Origin: Enterococcus sp. 4G2_DIV0659
GTDB taxonomy: Bacteria > Bacillota > Bacilli > Lactobacillales > Enterococcaceae
Reading direction: 5' to 3'
Assembly: GCF_002140715.2 (NCBI RefSeq)
Contig: NZ_NGLE02000001.1
Coordinates: forward strand, 3,128,001-3,192,000
DNA: 64,000 nucleotides
Part shown: positions 1 through 8,937 of the stretch, piece after piece
Position numbering within the stretch: the first letter of the stretch is position 1
Layout: the number at the start of each line of letters is the position of its first letter
The notes under the pieces: generated by a model
What the model was told of the DNA's origin: nothing
Database searches by the model: none
Seen by the model: only the letters and a program-made list of their open reading frames with translations
Translations under genes and position numbers: made by a program

Positions 1-438
1 TGACTCTTCAGCAATAATTGAAGTTTGGTGCTCATCAATTTCTGATTGATAGCTTGTTTCAAATAGCTCTGGAAATAGTTCCATTGCGACAGTCAAAATT
101 TTTAAATCTTGTGAATAGGTAATTTTTTTCTTTTTCAAGGTGGTGACTAGCTGATTAAGTTGTTCTTTTTCTAAAGTCTTTTTTAGATTCGCTCCAGCTA
201 AAAGATGTTCAACGTAGTCCTTAAAATCACCATAACGAATCCATTCAACGGTTGTATTACCGAGAATGGCTAGTTTTTCTAGACGGTCTTGGTTAGGTAA
301 GTTGTTTCCTTTTTCCCAATTGTTTACAGTGCTAGCACTCGAATTACCCACTATTTTTGAAAAACGTGCCATCGAATAGTTGTGCAGTTTTCTAATTTCT
401 TTGATTCGTTTGCCAGCTGCGATTAAATCAATATCCAA
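1..438 (-). CDS. XRE-family helix-turn-helix regulator (C-terminus cut by window edge)
   Basis: The frame is open for 146 codons from a TTG start to the window edge, so the C-terminus is missing. The start is set by AGGAGG seven bases upstream of TTG; the first ATG lies inside the HTH and would destroy it. Residues about 5-62 form a Cro/C1-type HTH (GKRIKEIRKLHNYSMARFSK, then SASTVNNWEKG and RLEKLA). The remainder is charged and helical and was not recognised. It is probably a DNA-binding repressor. It is divergent from the gene at 715, with about 276 bp of AT-rich DNA between them, so it may control that gene or itself (inference). Confidence 0.8.
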   Translation of the reverse strand, partial: MDIDLIAAGKRIKEIRKLHNYSMARFSKIVGNSSASTVNNWEKGNNLPNQDRLEKLAILGNTTVEWIRYGDFKDYVEHLLAGANLKKTLEKEQLNQLVTTLKKKKITYSQDLKILTVAMELFPELFETSYQSEIDEHQTSIIAEES

Positions 439-714
439 ATTTATACCTCCTAAAACTCTTTCTTCTACTATATCATTTTATTAATAATAGGTGTACCGTT
501 TTTTTTTCATTTTGTTCTTGTTTTTACTTCTGTGTAATGTTATAGTTTTTATACCGAAATATATTCAATTTCTCTGGTTTGGTTAATTGTAAATCGTACT
601 ATAAAAGTTAATGTATACAATTTTAAAAACAATGAAAGAGGTTAATTTTTCTATCTTATTTTTTAAATTAAGTATACCATAATTTATTCATTCTTTTAAA
701 GGAGGAACAAAAAA

Positions 715-1278
715 ATGAGAAAAATTAGTAAAATAGAGGAACAAAAAAATCATCTGCTATATCAATTTTTAGAAAAGTTAAATAAAGAAATTCCATGTCA
801 AGAGAGCAAGCAAAAGATAGAAGAGTGCTGTGTTCAGCAATATAAGTTATTGGTAAATATGTCTTTCAGTGCAAATATTTTATACAAAGGACTAGATTAC
901 GCGAGTCAGTTGTATACACATATCGCTAACATTGAATATGCCCGATTATCTAAACTAATCATAAAACAAAATTTTGATAAACAACGAACAGAAGATATAC
1001 TAAAAAGGTTGAAAAAAGCGAAAAAAGAGCTACTTCTATATTCTCCAATAGCAAAAGAATCTAAAGGGATGGACATTTTTTATGGATTTACTGGTGGAAA
1101 TAGAAAAAAATATAAAGCAAATCGGAATGCAATAAGTCAAATGTATGTCGAAATAAAATTGGAATCTGAGAAAAACGTATATCGATACATTAGAGATACC
1201 TATGCAAGAAAGATTCAAAAAATAAAAGAGAAGAGGGAATATGCACGTTGGTTGATAAAGAGCTATACATGGCGTTAA
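715..1278 (+). CDS. Hypothetical lysine-rich protein, 187 aa
   Basis: I do not recognise this protein. It starts at ATG behind AAAGGAGG. It is strongly basic (many K/R), predicted mostly helical, and has no signal peptide or membrane segment. Aromatic residues cluster around residues 50-75, and the C-terminus is very basic (YARKIQKIKEKREYARW). It is a single-gene unit divergent from the XRE regulator at 1-438, an arrangement typical of accessory regulator-target pairs. No cysteine motif or catalytic signature is visible. Function unknown. Confidence 0.7.
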   Translation: MRKISKIEEQKNHLLYQFLEKLNKEIPCQESKQKIEECCVQQYKLLVNMSFSANILYKGLDYASQLYTHIANIEYARLSKLIIKQNFDKQRTEDILKRLKKAKKELLLYSPIAKESKGMDIFYGFTGGNRKKYKANRNAISQMYVEIKLESEKNVYRYIRDTYARKIQKIKEKREYARWLIKSYTWR

Positions 1279-1807
1279 CTTATCCTCTCATAAGTAAGAT
1301 ACGCATAATGCTATATTTTTCATTTATAAAACAGGACTAATGTGTTTGAGCATGTAATATCATTTTTTGTAAAGAAGCCTTTTTTCATTCTTTAATCAAA
1401 GATAAACATAGGGGATTTTTGGATTTACTATGTAAATTGTGCTGAGAGTCTTTGCATCGGAAGTGATGAAGGGAAGGTGCTTATCTATGGAAACCATGCA
1501 GTTGTTGTGCAATATCGGCTGTGTTTCATAGTAATTTCATCTTATTTTCAAAGAAGCTACTTTCGTTTCGCCGTTCATTTGTGTCTTCTTTTTGTGAGAC
1601 AGCATAACATTAAGTACAGGAATTTTAATGATTCAAATGTCCATTTTACCCCTAAAAAAATAAATAATAATGAAAAACAATGAATTTTGCGTATATTCTT
1701 TATGTTCATTGTTTTTTTTGTTGAACTTTCGATAATCAGATAGAGGGATTAAGTTTGTGGGAAGTTTGCTTGGAATGATGATATTTATTAAAAATGGGGG
1801 TTACGTG
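1279..1807. other. Long non-coding gap before the Mga-type regulator
   Basis: About 530 bp without a convincing gene. A 68-codon ORF at 1477-1683 has no ribosome site and a composition unlike a protein. Positions 1435-1560 are less AT-rich than their flanks and contain short complementary pairs (for example ATGG/CCAT near 1487-1497, and a bulged pairing between TATGGAAAC near 1486 and GTTTCATA near 1524). They could be a structured leader or a gene remnant. An A/T-rich hairpin follows at 1673-1716. Confidence 0.4.
1673..1716 (+). terminator. Hairpin with T-run, possible terminator
   Basis: AAAAACAATGAA (1673-1684) pairs with TTCATTGTTTTT (1705-1716), and three further T residues follow. The stem is 12 bp but GC-poor and the loop is 20 nt. 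It could terminate read-through ahead of the regulator gene, and it is nearly symmetric, so it could act in both directions. Confidence 0.4.
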
Positions 1808-3286
1808 ATGGAGTATACAAAAATTCTTGACTTTGAATCAAAAAAATTACTTGAACTTTTTACATTGTTAAAATCTACGAATAAGGAATGCTCATTAGAA
1901 AAGCTTTCAAAAGAGCTTGCAGTTCATCCAAAAACGATTTTGAGATACTTAAAAAAACTTCAAAGGTTATTTAAGCGCTATTATTTAAATAACCAATTGA
2001 CTATTCGCACTAGAATGGGAAGTAAAATTTATTTAGAAAGAGAGAACGATTTATGTATAGAGAATTTTCGCACATACTATTTAAATAGCTTACCTGAAAT
2101 TATATTTTTAAAATCGATTATTGAAGGTACGGAATTTGAAACCCATGCGTTTATAAAGGAGATTCAGATTAGCGATTCTAGCTTGCGAAGACGAGTGAAA
2201 AAGGTTAGTTCATGGCTGAATGATATAGGGCTTCAAGTAAAAAGAGGATCACATGAACTGGTTGGTGAAGAAATGCAAGTTCGAGCGTTTGTTTACGATT
2301 TTTACTGGTTTGTCTATCAAGGAACAGCCACATCCTTTTTATGCCAACAAAAAAAGAAAATAAATAGAATAGTTGCTCGCTTAATCCATTTTTTCCAAAT
2401 TCAAATCAATGATCTTCAAAAGGAGTCGTTTTCTTTGTTCATTGAAATAGCTGTTTGGCGGTATAAAAAAAGGAATACCATAAAGTTAAAAGAAGATTGG
2501 CATCAATACTTAAAAAATAGTTCTTTATATTCTCAATTTGTTGAAACAATGAAAGATACTGAAGTCCTTGAAGTGTTGAGTTTGGACGAGTTATCCTATT
2601 TATATTTACTTATACAGGCAAAATTTTTACCCTATTTTAGTTTAAACCTGCAAATTTATCTCATTCAAGAGCACTACTTAAAGAAAACAACGTGTTATAA
2701 AAACACATTAATAGTTACTAATAAATTCAAACAGGTGTTTTGGGAAAAAGAATTTGATTACTCTAAAGAAACGATAGTCGCTTTTTTAGGGTTTCACCTA
2801 TATTATGAATTATTTTCAGGTTCCTATTTTGAAAGGATTCAATCCATTGAATTTTTGAAGAAGAAATACCCTAGATTCACAGCAAAATTTGAAGTTGGGG
2901 TGAATGAATTAGTGGAAAAAAATTTGACGCACCAACTAATACCTAAGGAAATAGTATTCTACCGCTTTTTTACAATTATGAGTTCATTGATTTCCCCTGT
3001 ATATAACGAAAAAAAGATATTTATTTGTGTAATGACGGACTTTACTATTGAAAAGGAAAAAGAACTTGGGCAAAGAATTATTAGTTTTTTTCAAAATAAA
3101 AGAAATATAGCAGTTGTTTATGCCCGAACGACCGCATCAATTTCATATGCAGATATTATTCTGACAACCGTTTTTTATCAAATGCTAAGTCAAAAAAGTG
3201 CCCAAATTGTTATTCTCATAGAGCCTTACTTTTCTGACGACATTTTTTTTCAAATTGAAAATAACATAAAAAGTGCAGGTTTGTGA
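1808..3286 (+). CDS. Mga-type transcriptional regulator, 492 aa
   Basis: A large two-HTH regulator of the Mga/AtxA/BglG-like class found in streptococci and enterococci. Residues about 10-68 form the first winged HTH (CSLEKLSKELAVHPKTILRY) and about 100-155 the second (FIKEIQISDSSLRRRVKKV). The middle is a helical PRD-like region, and the C-terminus (ICVMTDF, then YADIILTT) resembles an EIIB-like fold. The ATG at 1808 is preferred because GGGGG lies 7 bases upstream; the frame extends to a GTG at 1757 that lacks a ribosome site. The neighbouring aldo/keto reductase, 58 bp downstream, is a plausible target (inference). Confidence 0.8.
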   Translation: MEYTKILDFESKKLLELFTLLKSTNKECSLEKLSKELAVHPKTILRYLKKLQRLFKRYYLNNQLTIRTRMGSKIYLERENDLCIENFRTYYLNSLPEIIFLKSIIEGTEFETHAFIKEIQISDSSLRRRVKKVSSWLNDIGLQVKRGSHELVGEEMQVRAFVYDFYWFVYQGTATSFLCQQKKKINRIVARLIHFFQIQINDLQKESFSLFIEIAVWRYKKRNTIKLKEDWHQYLKNSSLYSQFVETMKDTEVLEVLSLDELSYLYLLIQAKFLPYFSLNLQIYLIQEHYLKKTTCYKNTLIVTNKFKQVFWEKEFDYSKETIVAFLGFHLYYELFSGSYFERIQSIEFLKKKYPRFTAKFEVGVNELVEKNLTHQLIPKEIVFYRFFTIMSSLISPVYNEKKIFICVMTDFTIEKEKELGQRIISFFQNKRNIAVVYARTTASISYADIILTTVFYQMLSQKSAQIVILIEPYFSDDIFFQIENNIKSAGL

Positions 3287-3303
3287 GCCCTTTCATGAAA
3301 GTG

Positions 3304-3312
3304 TGGTAAAAT
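3304..3312 (+). promoter_or_regulatory. Extended -10 promoter for the aldo/keto reductase
   Basis: TGG followed by TAAAAT fits an extended -10 element just downstream of the Mga-type gene. No good -35 is visible at 17 bp; TTGTGA at 3281 is 20 bp away. A weak or activator-dependent promoter is possible. Confidence 0.35.
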
Positions 3313-3344
3313 AAATAAGAATTACAATTTTAGGAGGTCTTCTA

Positions 3345-4256
3345 ATGAAACAGATTCAATTGGGAACAAGCGAATTACAAGTGGCATCAGTCATTTTAGG
3401 GTGTATGAGAATAAATAGCGCCGAAAATCCTACAAAAGTCATTGAAACTGCATATGAAAACGGCATTGATTTTTTTGACCATGCAGATATTTATGGCGGA
3501 GGAGAATGTGAAACCATTTTTGGAAAGGCATTAAAAGAAACGTCTATCAAAAGAGAACAAATTATCATTCAAACGAAATGTGGTATTCGCAAAGGGATGT
3601 TTGATTTTTCTAAAGAACATATTATTGCTTCTGTTGAAGAGAGTTTAAAGCGATTAGGTGTAGATTATGTAGACACGCTATTGCTTCATCGACCAGATAC
3701 ATTAGTTGAACCAGAAGAAGTAGCCACAGCTTTTGATCAGTTGGAAACACAAGGCAAGGTGAAGTATTTCGGAGTTAGCAATCAAAAACCAATGCAAATT
3801 GAGTTGCTGAAAAAGTCAGTCGAACAGCCTTTAGTAGCAAACCAATTACAATTTGGCATTAAACATACTGGAATGATCGATCAAGGGATTCACGTAAATA
3901 TGACTGATGAAGTTAGTAATGATCGAGATGGTAGTATTTTAGAGTATTCGCGTTTAAATCAAATGACCATTCAAGCGTGGTCACCTTATCAATATGGTTT
4001 TTTTGAAGGTGTTTTTATTGGAAATAAGCAATTTTCTGATTTAAATGCTGTTTTAGATAGAATTGCTGAAAAACATAATAGTACTGCAACAGGATTAGCG
4101 ACAGCTTGGATTTTAAGACATCCTGCCAACATGCAAGTAATTGCAGGAACAATGAATCAAGAACGGATTAAAGAGATATCTGCTGCCTCTGATATTGTAT
4201 TAAGTCGAGAGGATTGGTATGAGATTTATCGAGCAGCTGGAAATATTCTACCTTAA
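3345..4256 (+). CDS. Aldo/keto reductase, YdhF-like, 303 aa
   Basis: NAD(P)H-dependent oxidoreductase of the AKR superfamily, with a predicted (beta/alpha)8 barrel in the cytoplasm. The N-terminus has FFDHADIYGGG, carrying the catalytic Asp and Tyr, followed by QTKCGIR (Lys) and LLHRPD (His), giving the D-Y-K-H tetrad. KVKYFGVSNQ and the cofactor-binding end (VIAGTMNQERIKEI) are present. Length matches E. coli YdhF. ATG follows TTAGGAGGT. Physiological substrate unknown. Confidence 0.9.
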   Translation: MKQIQLGTSELQVASVILGCMRINSAENPTKVIETAYENGIDFFDHADIYGGGECETIFGKALKETSIKREQIIIQTKCGIRKGMFDFSKEHIIASVEESLKRLGVDYVDTLLLHRPDTLVEPEEVATAFDQLETQGKVKYFGVSNQKPMQIELLKKSVEQPLVANQLQFGIKHTGMIDQGIHVNMTDEVSNDRDGSILEYSRLNQMTIQAWSPYQYGFFEGVFIGNKQFSDLNAVLDRIAEKHNSTATGLATAWILRHPANMQVIAGTMNQERIKEISAASDIVLSREDWYEIYRAAGNILP

Positions 4257-4273
4257 TTTACAAAAATGAATCG

Positions 4274-4391
4274 TTTTTTTCACATATTATTCATAAAGGA
4301 TTTGTAATATAAACCTATAGAAAAATTCATTTGTGTGTGAATTCCTAATAGAAAAGAGACTCTTCTTAGTGTGTGGAAAAGTCTCTTTATG
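4274..4391 (+). ncRNA. Candidate small RNA unit 1 of a tandem pair
   Basis: Holds, in order: TTTTTTTCACATATT (4274-4288), a -10-like TTGTA-N-TATAAA block (4302-4313), TTGTGTGTGAATTCCTAAT ending at 4349, and a terminator hairpin AAAGAGACT/AGTCTCTTT (4353-4361 with 4380-4388) with AGTGTG in the loop. All four elements recur in the same order in unit 2 about 190 bp downstream. No open reading frame with a ribosome site is present. TCCTAAT is complementary to a Shine-Dalgarno-type ATTAGGA. A small regulatory RNA is inferred; the promoter position is uncertain. Confidence 0.45.
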
Positions 4392-4472
4392 TGTTTAAAT
4401 GATTGAACCTAAGTTTTTGAGAAGGAATTTTTTTGCATTAAAAATTTACATTTTAGGAAACGTTCGTTCATA

Positions 4473-4586
4473 TTTTTTTCACATATTCCTTGTATTATAA
4501 ATACATAGAATAATAACAGTTAATTATTTCATTTTGTGTGAACTCCTAATTAACCCACTCTGAGTGTGCAGAGTGGGTTTTTCTTT
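4473..4586 (+). ncRNA. Candidate small RNA unit 2 of a tandem pair
   Basis: Repeats the layout of unit 1: TTTTTTTCACATATT (4473-4487), TTGTA-N-TATAAA (4490-4501) with downstream ATAGAA, TTTTGTGTGAACTCCTAAT (4532-4550), then a perfect 11-bp terminator hairpin (4552-4562 with 4569-4579) with loop AGTGTG and a T-run. ACTCCTAAT can pair with ATTAGGAGT, a ribosome-site sequence. The two hairpin stems differ in sequence while the loops and linkers are conserved, which suggests selection on structure and on the unpaired parts. Confidence 0.5.
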
Positions 4587-4643
4587 GTTTGTAATTAACT
4601 TTACGAACTTTAGTTCCTTCCTACTGCAAAGTTGACAGTTTTT

Positions 4644-4652
4644 TGTTAAAAT
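4644..4652 (+). promoter_or_regulatory. Extended -10 promoter for polA
   Basis: TGT followed by TAAAAT lies 40 bp before the polA start. The nearby TTGACA at 4632 is only 9 bp away and cannot serve as its -35. Probably an extended -10 promoter. Confidence 0.35.
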
Positions 4653-4691
4653 GAAGAGGAAACCAGTTTGGTGAAGATAAGGAGAAAAAGA

Positions 4692-7337
4692 ATGACAAAA
4701 AACAAGTTATTATTAGTTGATGGGAATAGTGTGGCGTTTAGAGCCTTTTTTGCTTTACATAATTCCTTGGAGCGTTTTAAAAATAAAAATGGGCTGCATA
4801 CCAATGCAATCTATGCCTTTAACAATATGTTTGAAAATGTTATGACAAAAGAAAATCCGACGCATGTTTTGGTAGCCTTTGATGCAGGTAAAACAACTTT
4901 TAGAACAGAGTTTTACCCAGAGTACAAAGCGGGCCGCTCAAAAACGCCTGGTGAATTTAAAGAACAAATGCCTTATATTCGTGAATTATTAACTGGTTTA
5001 GGTGTGAAATACTATGAATTAGATAATTATGAAGCGGATGATATTATTGGAACATTGGCTACTAAAGTTCCTAAAGATGAGTTCGATGTGGTTGTATTGT
5101 CTGGGGATCGCGATTTGACTCAATTGGCAACTGATTCGGTTAAAGTGGATATTACCATCAAAGGTGTTAGTGACATAGAATCTTATACACCAGCGTTTGT
5201 GGCTGAAAAATATGATGGACTAACGCCTAATCAAATCATTGATATGAAAGGTTTAGCTGGAGATACGTCCGATAATATTCCCGGTGTAACGAAAATCGGT
5301 GAAAAGACTGCGATCAAATTATTGAAAGAATATGGCTCGGTCGAGGGTGTCTACGAAAACATCGATAACATGAAGCAAAGCAAAATGAAGGAAAATCTAA
5401 TCAATGATAAAGAACAAGCCTTTATGTCGAAACGTTTAGCAACAATCAATGTAGATTCTCCAGTGAAAGTTAATATTGAAGATCTGAAATACGAAGGGAA
5501 AGATTTAGAAAAATTGATTCCATTTTATAAAGAAATGGATTTTAAGCAATTCTTGAGTAAACTAAACGTTGAAGAAGAATCTGTTGAATTAGAAGATGTT
5601 CATTTTGATGTAGTCGATACATTTACAGAAGAGATGTTTTCTGATGATATGGCGTTATATGTTGAAATGCTAGAAGATAATTATCATACCTCTCCAATCG
5701 TTGGTGTTGCATGGGGAACAAAGAAAAAAATCTATACAACGAATAGTTTGGAATTATTTGAAAGTCAACCCTTTGTAGACTGGGTGAAGTCAGATAACTA
5801 TAAGAAAAAAGTGTATGATGCAAAACGCACATATGTCTCGCTTAATCGCTATGTTGGTAAGCCTGAAGGGATCACATTCGACGTTTTATTAGCTGCTTAT
5901 TTATTAGATACAAATGATAATAGTGCAGATATTGAAGGTGTGGCCCAACATTACGGCTACACAGATATTCATTCGGATGAAACCGTCTATGGAAAAGGCG
6001 CCAAAAAAGGCTTGCCAGAAGATGATGAAGCATTTTTCAACCATCTTGCGCGAAAAGTCAAAGCGATTCATTTTCTTTCAGAAAAACTTGATGCGGAACT
6101 TGTGGAAAAAAATCAAGCTGATTTATTCTATAAAATGGAATTGCCACTTTCAAAAATATTAGGAGATATGGAAATTACTGGAATTCGGGTAGATGCCAAC
6201 CGATTGAAAGAAATGCGTATTGAATTTTCAGATCGTCTTCAAGAAATCGAACAAAAAATTTACGCTGAAGCAGGAGAAGAATTCAATTTAAATTCACCAA
6301 AACAATTGGGTGTGATTTTGTTTGAGAAAATGGGTTTACCTGTGATTAAAAAGACAAAGACTGGTTATTCAACGGCAGTGGATGTATTAGAACAATTAAA
6401 AGAACAAGCACCGATCGTTGAAGATATTCTAGTTTATCGTCAAATTGCCAAAATCCAGTCAACCTATGTTGAAGGGTTGTTAAAAGTGATTCAACCAGAT
6501 GACAAGATTCACACACGGTACGTTCAAACCTTGACACAAACAGGTCGTTTAAGTTCTGTTGATCCCAATTTACAAAATATTCCAATTCGCTTAGATGAAG
6601 GTCGGAAAATTCGTCAAGCGTTTGTACCTCGAGAAAAAGATTGGATGATTTTTTCATCTGACTATTCTCAAATCGAGTTACGTGTTCTTGCTCATATTTC
6701 TGATGATCAGCATTTAAAAGAAGCGTTTATTGAAGGGCAAGATATTCATTCCAGTACGGCAATGCGAGTATTTGGTATCGAAAAAGCAGAAGATGTGACG
6801 CCAAATATGCGTCGTCAAGCCAAAGCAGTAAACTTTGGAATCGTATATGGAATCAGTGATTACGGCTTATCACAAAATCTAGGAATTACTAGAAAACAAG
6901 CACAAGAATACATTGATACCTATTTTGAAAAATATCCAGGTGTAAAAAAATATATGGAAGATATCGTTCGTGATGCCAAAGATAAGGGGTTTGTAGAAAC
7001 GCTGTATAATCGTCGCCGCTATTTGCCAGATATTAATTCCCGCAACTTTAATCTGCGTTCTTTTGCGGAACGAACAGCAATCAATACGCCAATCCAAGGG
7101 AGCGCCGCAGATATTTTGAAAATTGCAATGATTAATATGGCTCAACGCTTGAAAGAAGAAAATATGCAGGCGACAATGTTGCTTCAAGTGCACGATGAAC
7201 TTGTTTTTGAAGCACCAGAATCAGAATTAGACAAATTAAATGCATTAGTCAAAGATGTCATGGAAAATGCGGTTGCCTTACATGTGCCGTTGATTACTGA
7301 TAGCAGCTGGGGCAAAACATGGTACGAAGCGAAATAG
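4692..7337 (+). CDS. polA: DNA polymerase I, 881 aa
   Basis: Repair and Okazaki-fragment polymerase. Residues about 1-290 are the 5'-3' flap nuclease (LLLVDGNSVAFRAF, YEADDIIGTLA, GDTSDNIPG). Residues about 300-470 are a 3'-5' exonuclease-like fold in which the first metal-binding Asp appears lost (ALYVEMLED where E. coli has FDTET), as in Bacillus Pol I. Residues 480-881 are the polymerase: motif A DYSQIELRVLAHIS (about 657), motif B RRQAKAVNFGIVYG (about 705) and motif C QVHDELVFE (about 831). AAGGAG upstream chooses ATG 4692; the frame extends to a TTG at 4668 without a ribosome site. First gene of a repair cluster. Confidence 0.97.
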   Translation: MTKNKLLLVDGNSVAFRAFFALHNSLERFKNKNGLHTNAIYAFNNMFENVMTKENPTHVLVAFDAGKTTFRTEFYPEYKAGRSKTPGEFKEQMPYIRELLTGLGVKYYELDNYEADDIIGTLATKVPKDEFDVVVLSGDRDLTQLATDSVKVDITIKGVSDIESYTPAFVAEKYDGLTPNQIIDMKGLAGDTSDNIPGVTKIGEKTAIKLLKEYGSVEGVYENIDNMKQSKMKENLINDKEQAFMSKRLATINVDSPVKVNIEDLKYEGKDLEKLIPFYKEMDFKQFLSKLNVEEESVELEDVHFDVVDTFTEEMFSDDMALYVEMLEDNYHTSPIVGVAWGTKKKIYTTNSLELFESQPFVDWVKSDNYKKKVYDAKRTYVSLNRYVGKPEGITFDVLLAAYLLDTNDNSADIEGVAQHYGYTDIHSDETVYGKGAKKGLPEDDEAFFNHLARKVKAIHFLSEKLDAELVEKNQADLFYKMELPLSKILGDMEITGIRVDANRLKEMRIEFSDRLQEIEQKIYAEAGEEFNLNSPKQLGVILFEKMGLPVIKKTKTGYSTAVDVLEQLKEQAPIVEDILVYRQIAKIQSTYVEGLLKVIQPDDKIHTRYVQTLTQTGRLSSVDPNLQNIPIRLDEGRKIRQAFVPREKDWMIFSSDYSQIELRVLAHISDDQHLKEAFIEGQDIHSSTAMRVFGIEKAEDVTPNMRRQAKAVNFGIVYGISDYGLSQNLGITRKQAQEYIDTYFEKYPGVKKYMEDIVRDAKDKGFVETLYNRRRYLPDINSRNFNLRSFAERTAINTPIQGSAADILKIAMINMAQRLKEENMQATMLLQVHDELVFEAPESELDKLNALVKDVMENAVALHVPLITDSSWGKTWYEAK

Positions 7338-7354
7338 TTCGTTAAAATAATTTG

Positions 7355-7407
7355 AAAAAGACTGGCTGAAGGAAAGAGTTTTAAATACTTTTCGCTTCAG
7401 TCTTTTT
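7355..7407 (+). terminator. Hairpin between polA and mutM
   Basis: AAAAAGACTG (7355-7364) pairs with CAGTCTTTTT (7398-7407) across a long loop that can also pair CTGAAG with CTTCAG. The T-run ends just before the mutM ribosome site. Probably a partial terminator or attenuator. Confidence 0.6.
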
Positions 7408-7428
7408 CTTCTAAGGAGAGATGAAAAA

Positions 7429-8265
7429 TTGCCTGAATTACCAGAAGTTGAAACAGTCAGAAAAGGGCTAGAACAATTAGTTGTTGGAAAGACAATTAAA
7501 GAAGTCACGGTTTTATGGCCGAGAATTATTGAAGCACCAGAATCGGAAATGTTTGCCCAACATTTAATTGGTCAAACCATTGAAAAAATGGAGCGTCGGG
7601 GAAAATTTTTAATTTTTAAATTGACAAACTACGATCTGATTTCTCATTTAAGAATGGAAGGAAAATATGAAACCCATGATGTAGAAGATGAGCGTGCCAA
7701 ACATACTCATGTTATTTTTACTTTTACCGATGAGACTGAGCTGAGGTATCTTGACGTTCGGAAATTTGGTCGAATGGTTTTGGTAGAGAAAAATCAAGGA
7801 AATGCATATAAAGGAATCTTAGCATTAGGTCCAGAACCAATCCCTTCAGAATTCAAATTACCTGAATTTCGGAAAGGATTAAAAAAGCATCATAAAGCAA
7901 TTAAGCCCTTGTTGTTAGACCAACGTTTAGTAACGGGGTTAGGAAATATTTATGTAGATGAAGCTTTATGGGAAGCGAAAATCCATCCAGAACAACCGGC
8001 AGATACATTAAAACCTAAGGAAGTAGAACGGTTATATTATGCCATTATTGATGTATTAGGACGCGCTGTAGAAGCGGGAGGTACGACTATTCGTAGTTAT
8101 CTAAATGCATTAGGAGAAGCAGGAACCTTCCAAATTTCTTTAAATGTCTATGGGCAAAAAGACAAGCCATGTCCACGATGTGCCACACCTATTAAAAAAA
8201 TTAAAGTTGCTCAACGTGGTACACATTTTTGTCCTAAATGTCAAACCTTGAAAGTGAGGAACTGA
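7429..8265 (+). CDS. mutM: Formamidopyrimidine-DNA glycosylase, 278 aa
   Basis: Base-excision glycosylase/AP lyase that removes 8-oxoguanine and FaPy lesions. It starts at TTG, eight bases after AAGGAGAG; this gives MPELPEVETVRKG, and Pro2 is the catalytic nucleophile, so the start is certain. Glu3, the beta-hairpin Lys (RRGKFLIF), the GLGNIYVDEALW helix-two-turn-helix and a C-terminal zinc finger (CPRC...CPKC) are all present. It lies 3 bp from coaE, the usual polA-mutM-coaE order of lactic acid bacteria. Confidence 0.97.
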   Translation: MPELPEVETVRKGLEQLVVGKTIKEVTVLWPRIIEAPESEMFAQHLIGQTIEKMERRGKFLIFKLTNYDLISHLRMEGKYETHDVEDERAKHTHVIFTFTDETELRYLDVRKFGRMVLVEKNQGNAYKGILALGPEPIPSEFKLPEFRKGLKKHHKAIKPLLLDQRLVTGLGNIYVDEALWEAKIHPEQPADTLKPKEVERLYYAIIDVLGRAVEAGGTTIRSYLNALGEAGTFQISLNVYGQKDKPCPRCATPIKKIKVAQRGTHFCPKCQTLKVRN

Positions 8266-8268
8266 TTT

Positions 8269-8868
8269 ATGGGAATGATCCTTGGATTAACTGGAGGTAT
8301 TGCTACTGGGAAAAGTACAGTTATAGCTATTTTTAAAGAGTTTGGTTTTCCAATTGTAGATGCTGATATTATCGCTAGGGAAATAGTTGAACCAAATTCA
8401 AAAGGACTGGAAGCGATTATTGAAAATTTTGGTTCAACGATGATTCAATCCGATGGTTATTTAGATCGTAAAAAGCTAGGGAGTCTAGTATTTTCTGATG
8501 AGCTGAAAAGAAAAAAGTTAAATGAAATACTTTCTCCTTTTTTAAGAGAAGAAATCACTCGACAAGTTGAGGTGAAAAAGAAACAAGCAGCGTTGGTGAT
8601 TGTAGATATTCCTTTGTTATATGAAGGCGGGTATGATCTAATGGTTGATCAAGTGGCCGTAGTTTATACGCCTGAGGTAATTCAATTGCCGCGATTGATG
8701 AAACGAGATGGATTGTCAGAAAATGAAGCTAAAAAAAGAATCAATAGCCAATTATCAATTGAAGAGAAGAAAAAAAAAGCTGATATTATCTTTGATAATC
8801 AAGGGAGTCAAGAGAACTTACGCCAGCAAGTAATTGACTGGTTGAAGCAAAAAAAGTTTATAAAATAA
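8269..8868 (+). CDS. coaE: Dephospho-CoA kinase, 199 aa
   Basis: Last step of coenzyme A synthesis: ATP-dependent phosphorylation of dephospho-CoA. P-loop GGIATGKST at residues about 9-17, then the substrate-binding DADIIARE and the lid region with KRDGLSENEAKKRINSQ. Length is typical. It starts at ATG 3 bp after mutM and is likely translationally coupled. An in-frame ATG two codons later is an alternative start. Confidence 0.95.
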   Translation: MGMILGLTGGIATGKSTVIAIFKEFGFPIVDADIIAREIVEPNSKGLEAIIENFGSTMIQSDGYLDRKKLGSLVFSDELKRKKLNEILSPFLREEITRQVEVKKKQAALVIVDIPLLYEGGYDLMVDQVAVVYTPEVIQLPRLMKRDGLSENEAKKRINSQLSIEEKKKKADIIFDNQGSQENLRQQVIDWLKQKKFIK

Positions 8869-8890
8869 ACAGACTATTCTACTTCCATGT

Positions 8891-8937
8891 GACTGGGATA
8901 TGACTCACAGAGTTATGGCCCAGTCCCTTGTTTTTTT
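8891..8937 (+). terminator. Terminator hairpin, tail-only copy A of the CACCGTTTATT repeat family
   Basis: GACTGGGATATGACTC pairs, with G-U tolerance, with AGTTATGGCCCAGTC (8891-8925) and runs into TTTTTTT. The loop-proximal ATGACTC...AGTTAT matches the terminal hairpins at 12082, 35755 and 53725, so this is a short member of the same family, here ending the polA-mutM-coaE unit. Confidence 0.75.

Noticed and set aside
1435..1560. Possible riboswitch upstream of the Mga-type gene, suggested by GCTGAGAG and short hairpins
   Set aside because: The remaining conserved parts of the TPP or any other riboswitch I know are missing, and the region is followed by an independent hairpin and gap.
1477..1683. 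68-codon ORF
   Set aside because: No ribosome site, unusual composition, and it ends inside the hairpin at 1673.
4632..4637. TTGACA as the -35 of polA
   Set aside because: Only 9 bp from the nearest -10-like box, and no -10 at 16-18 bp.
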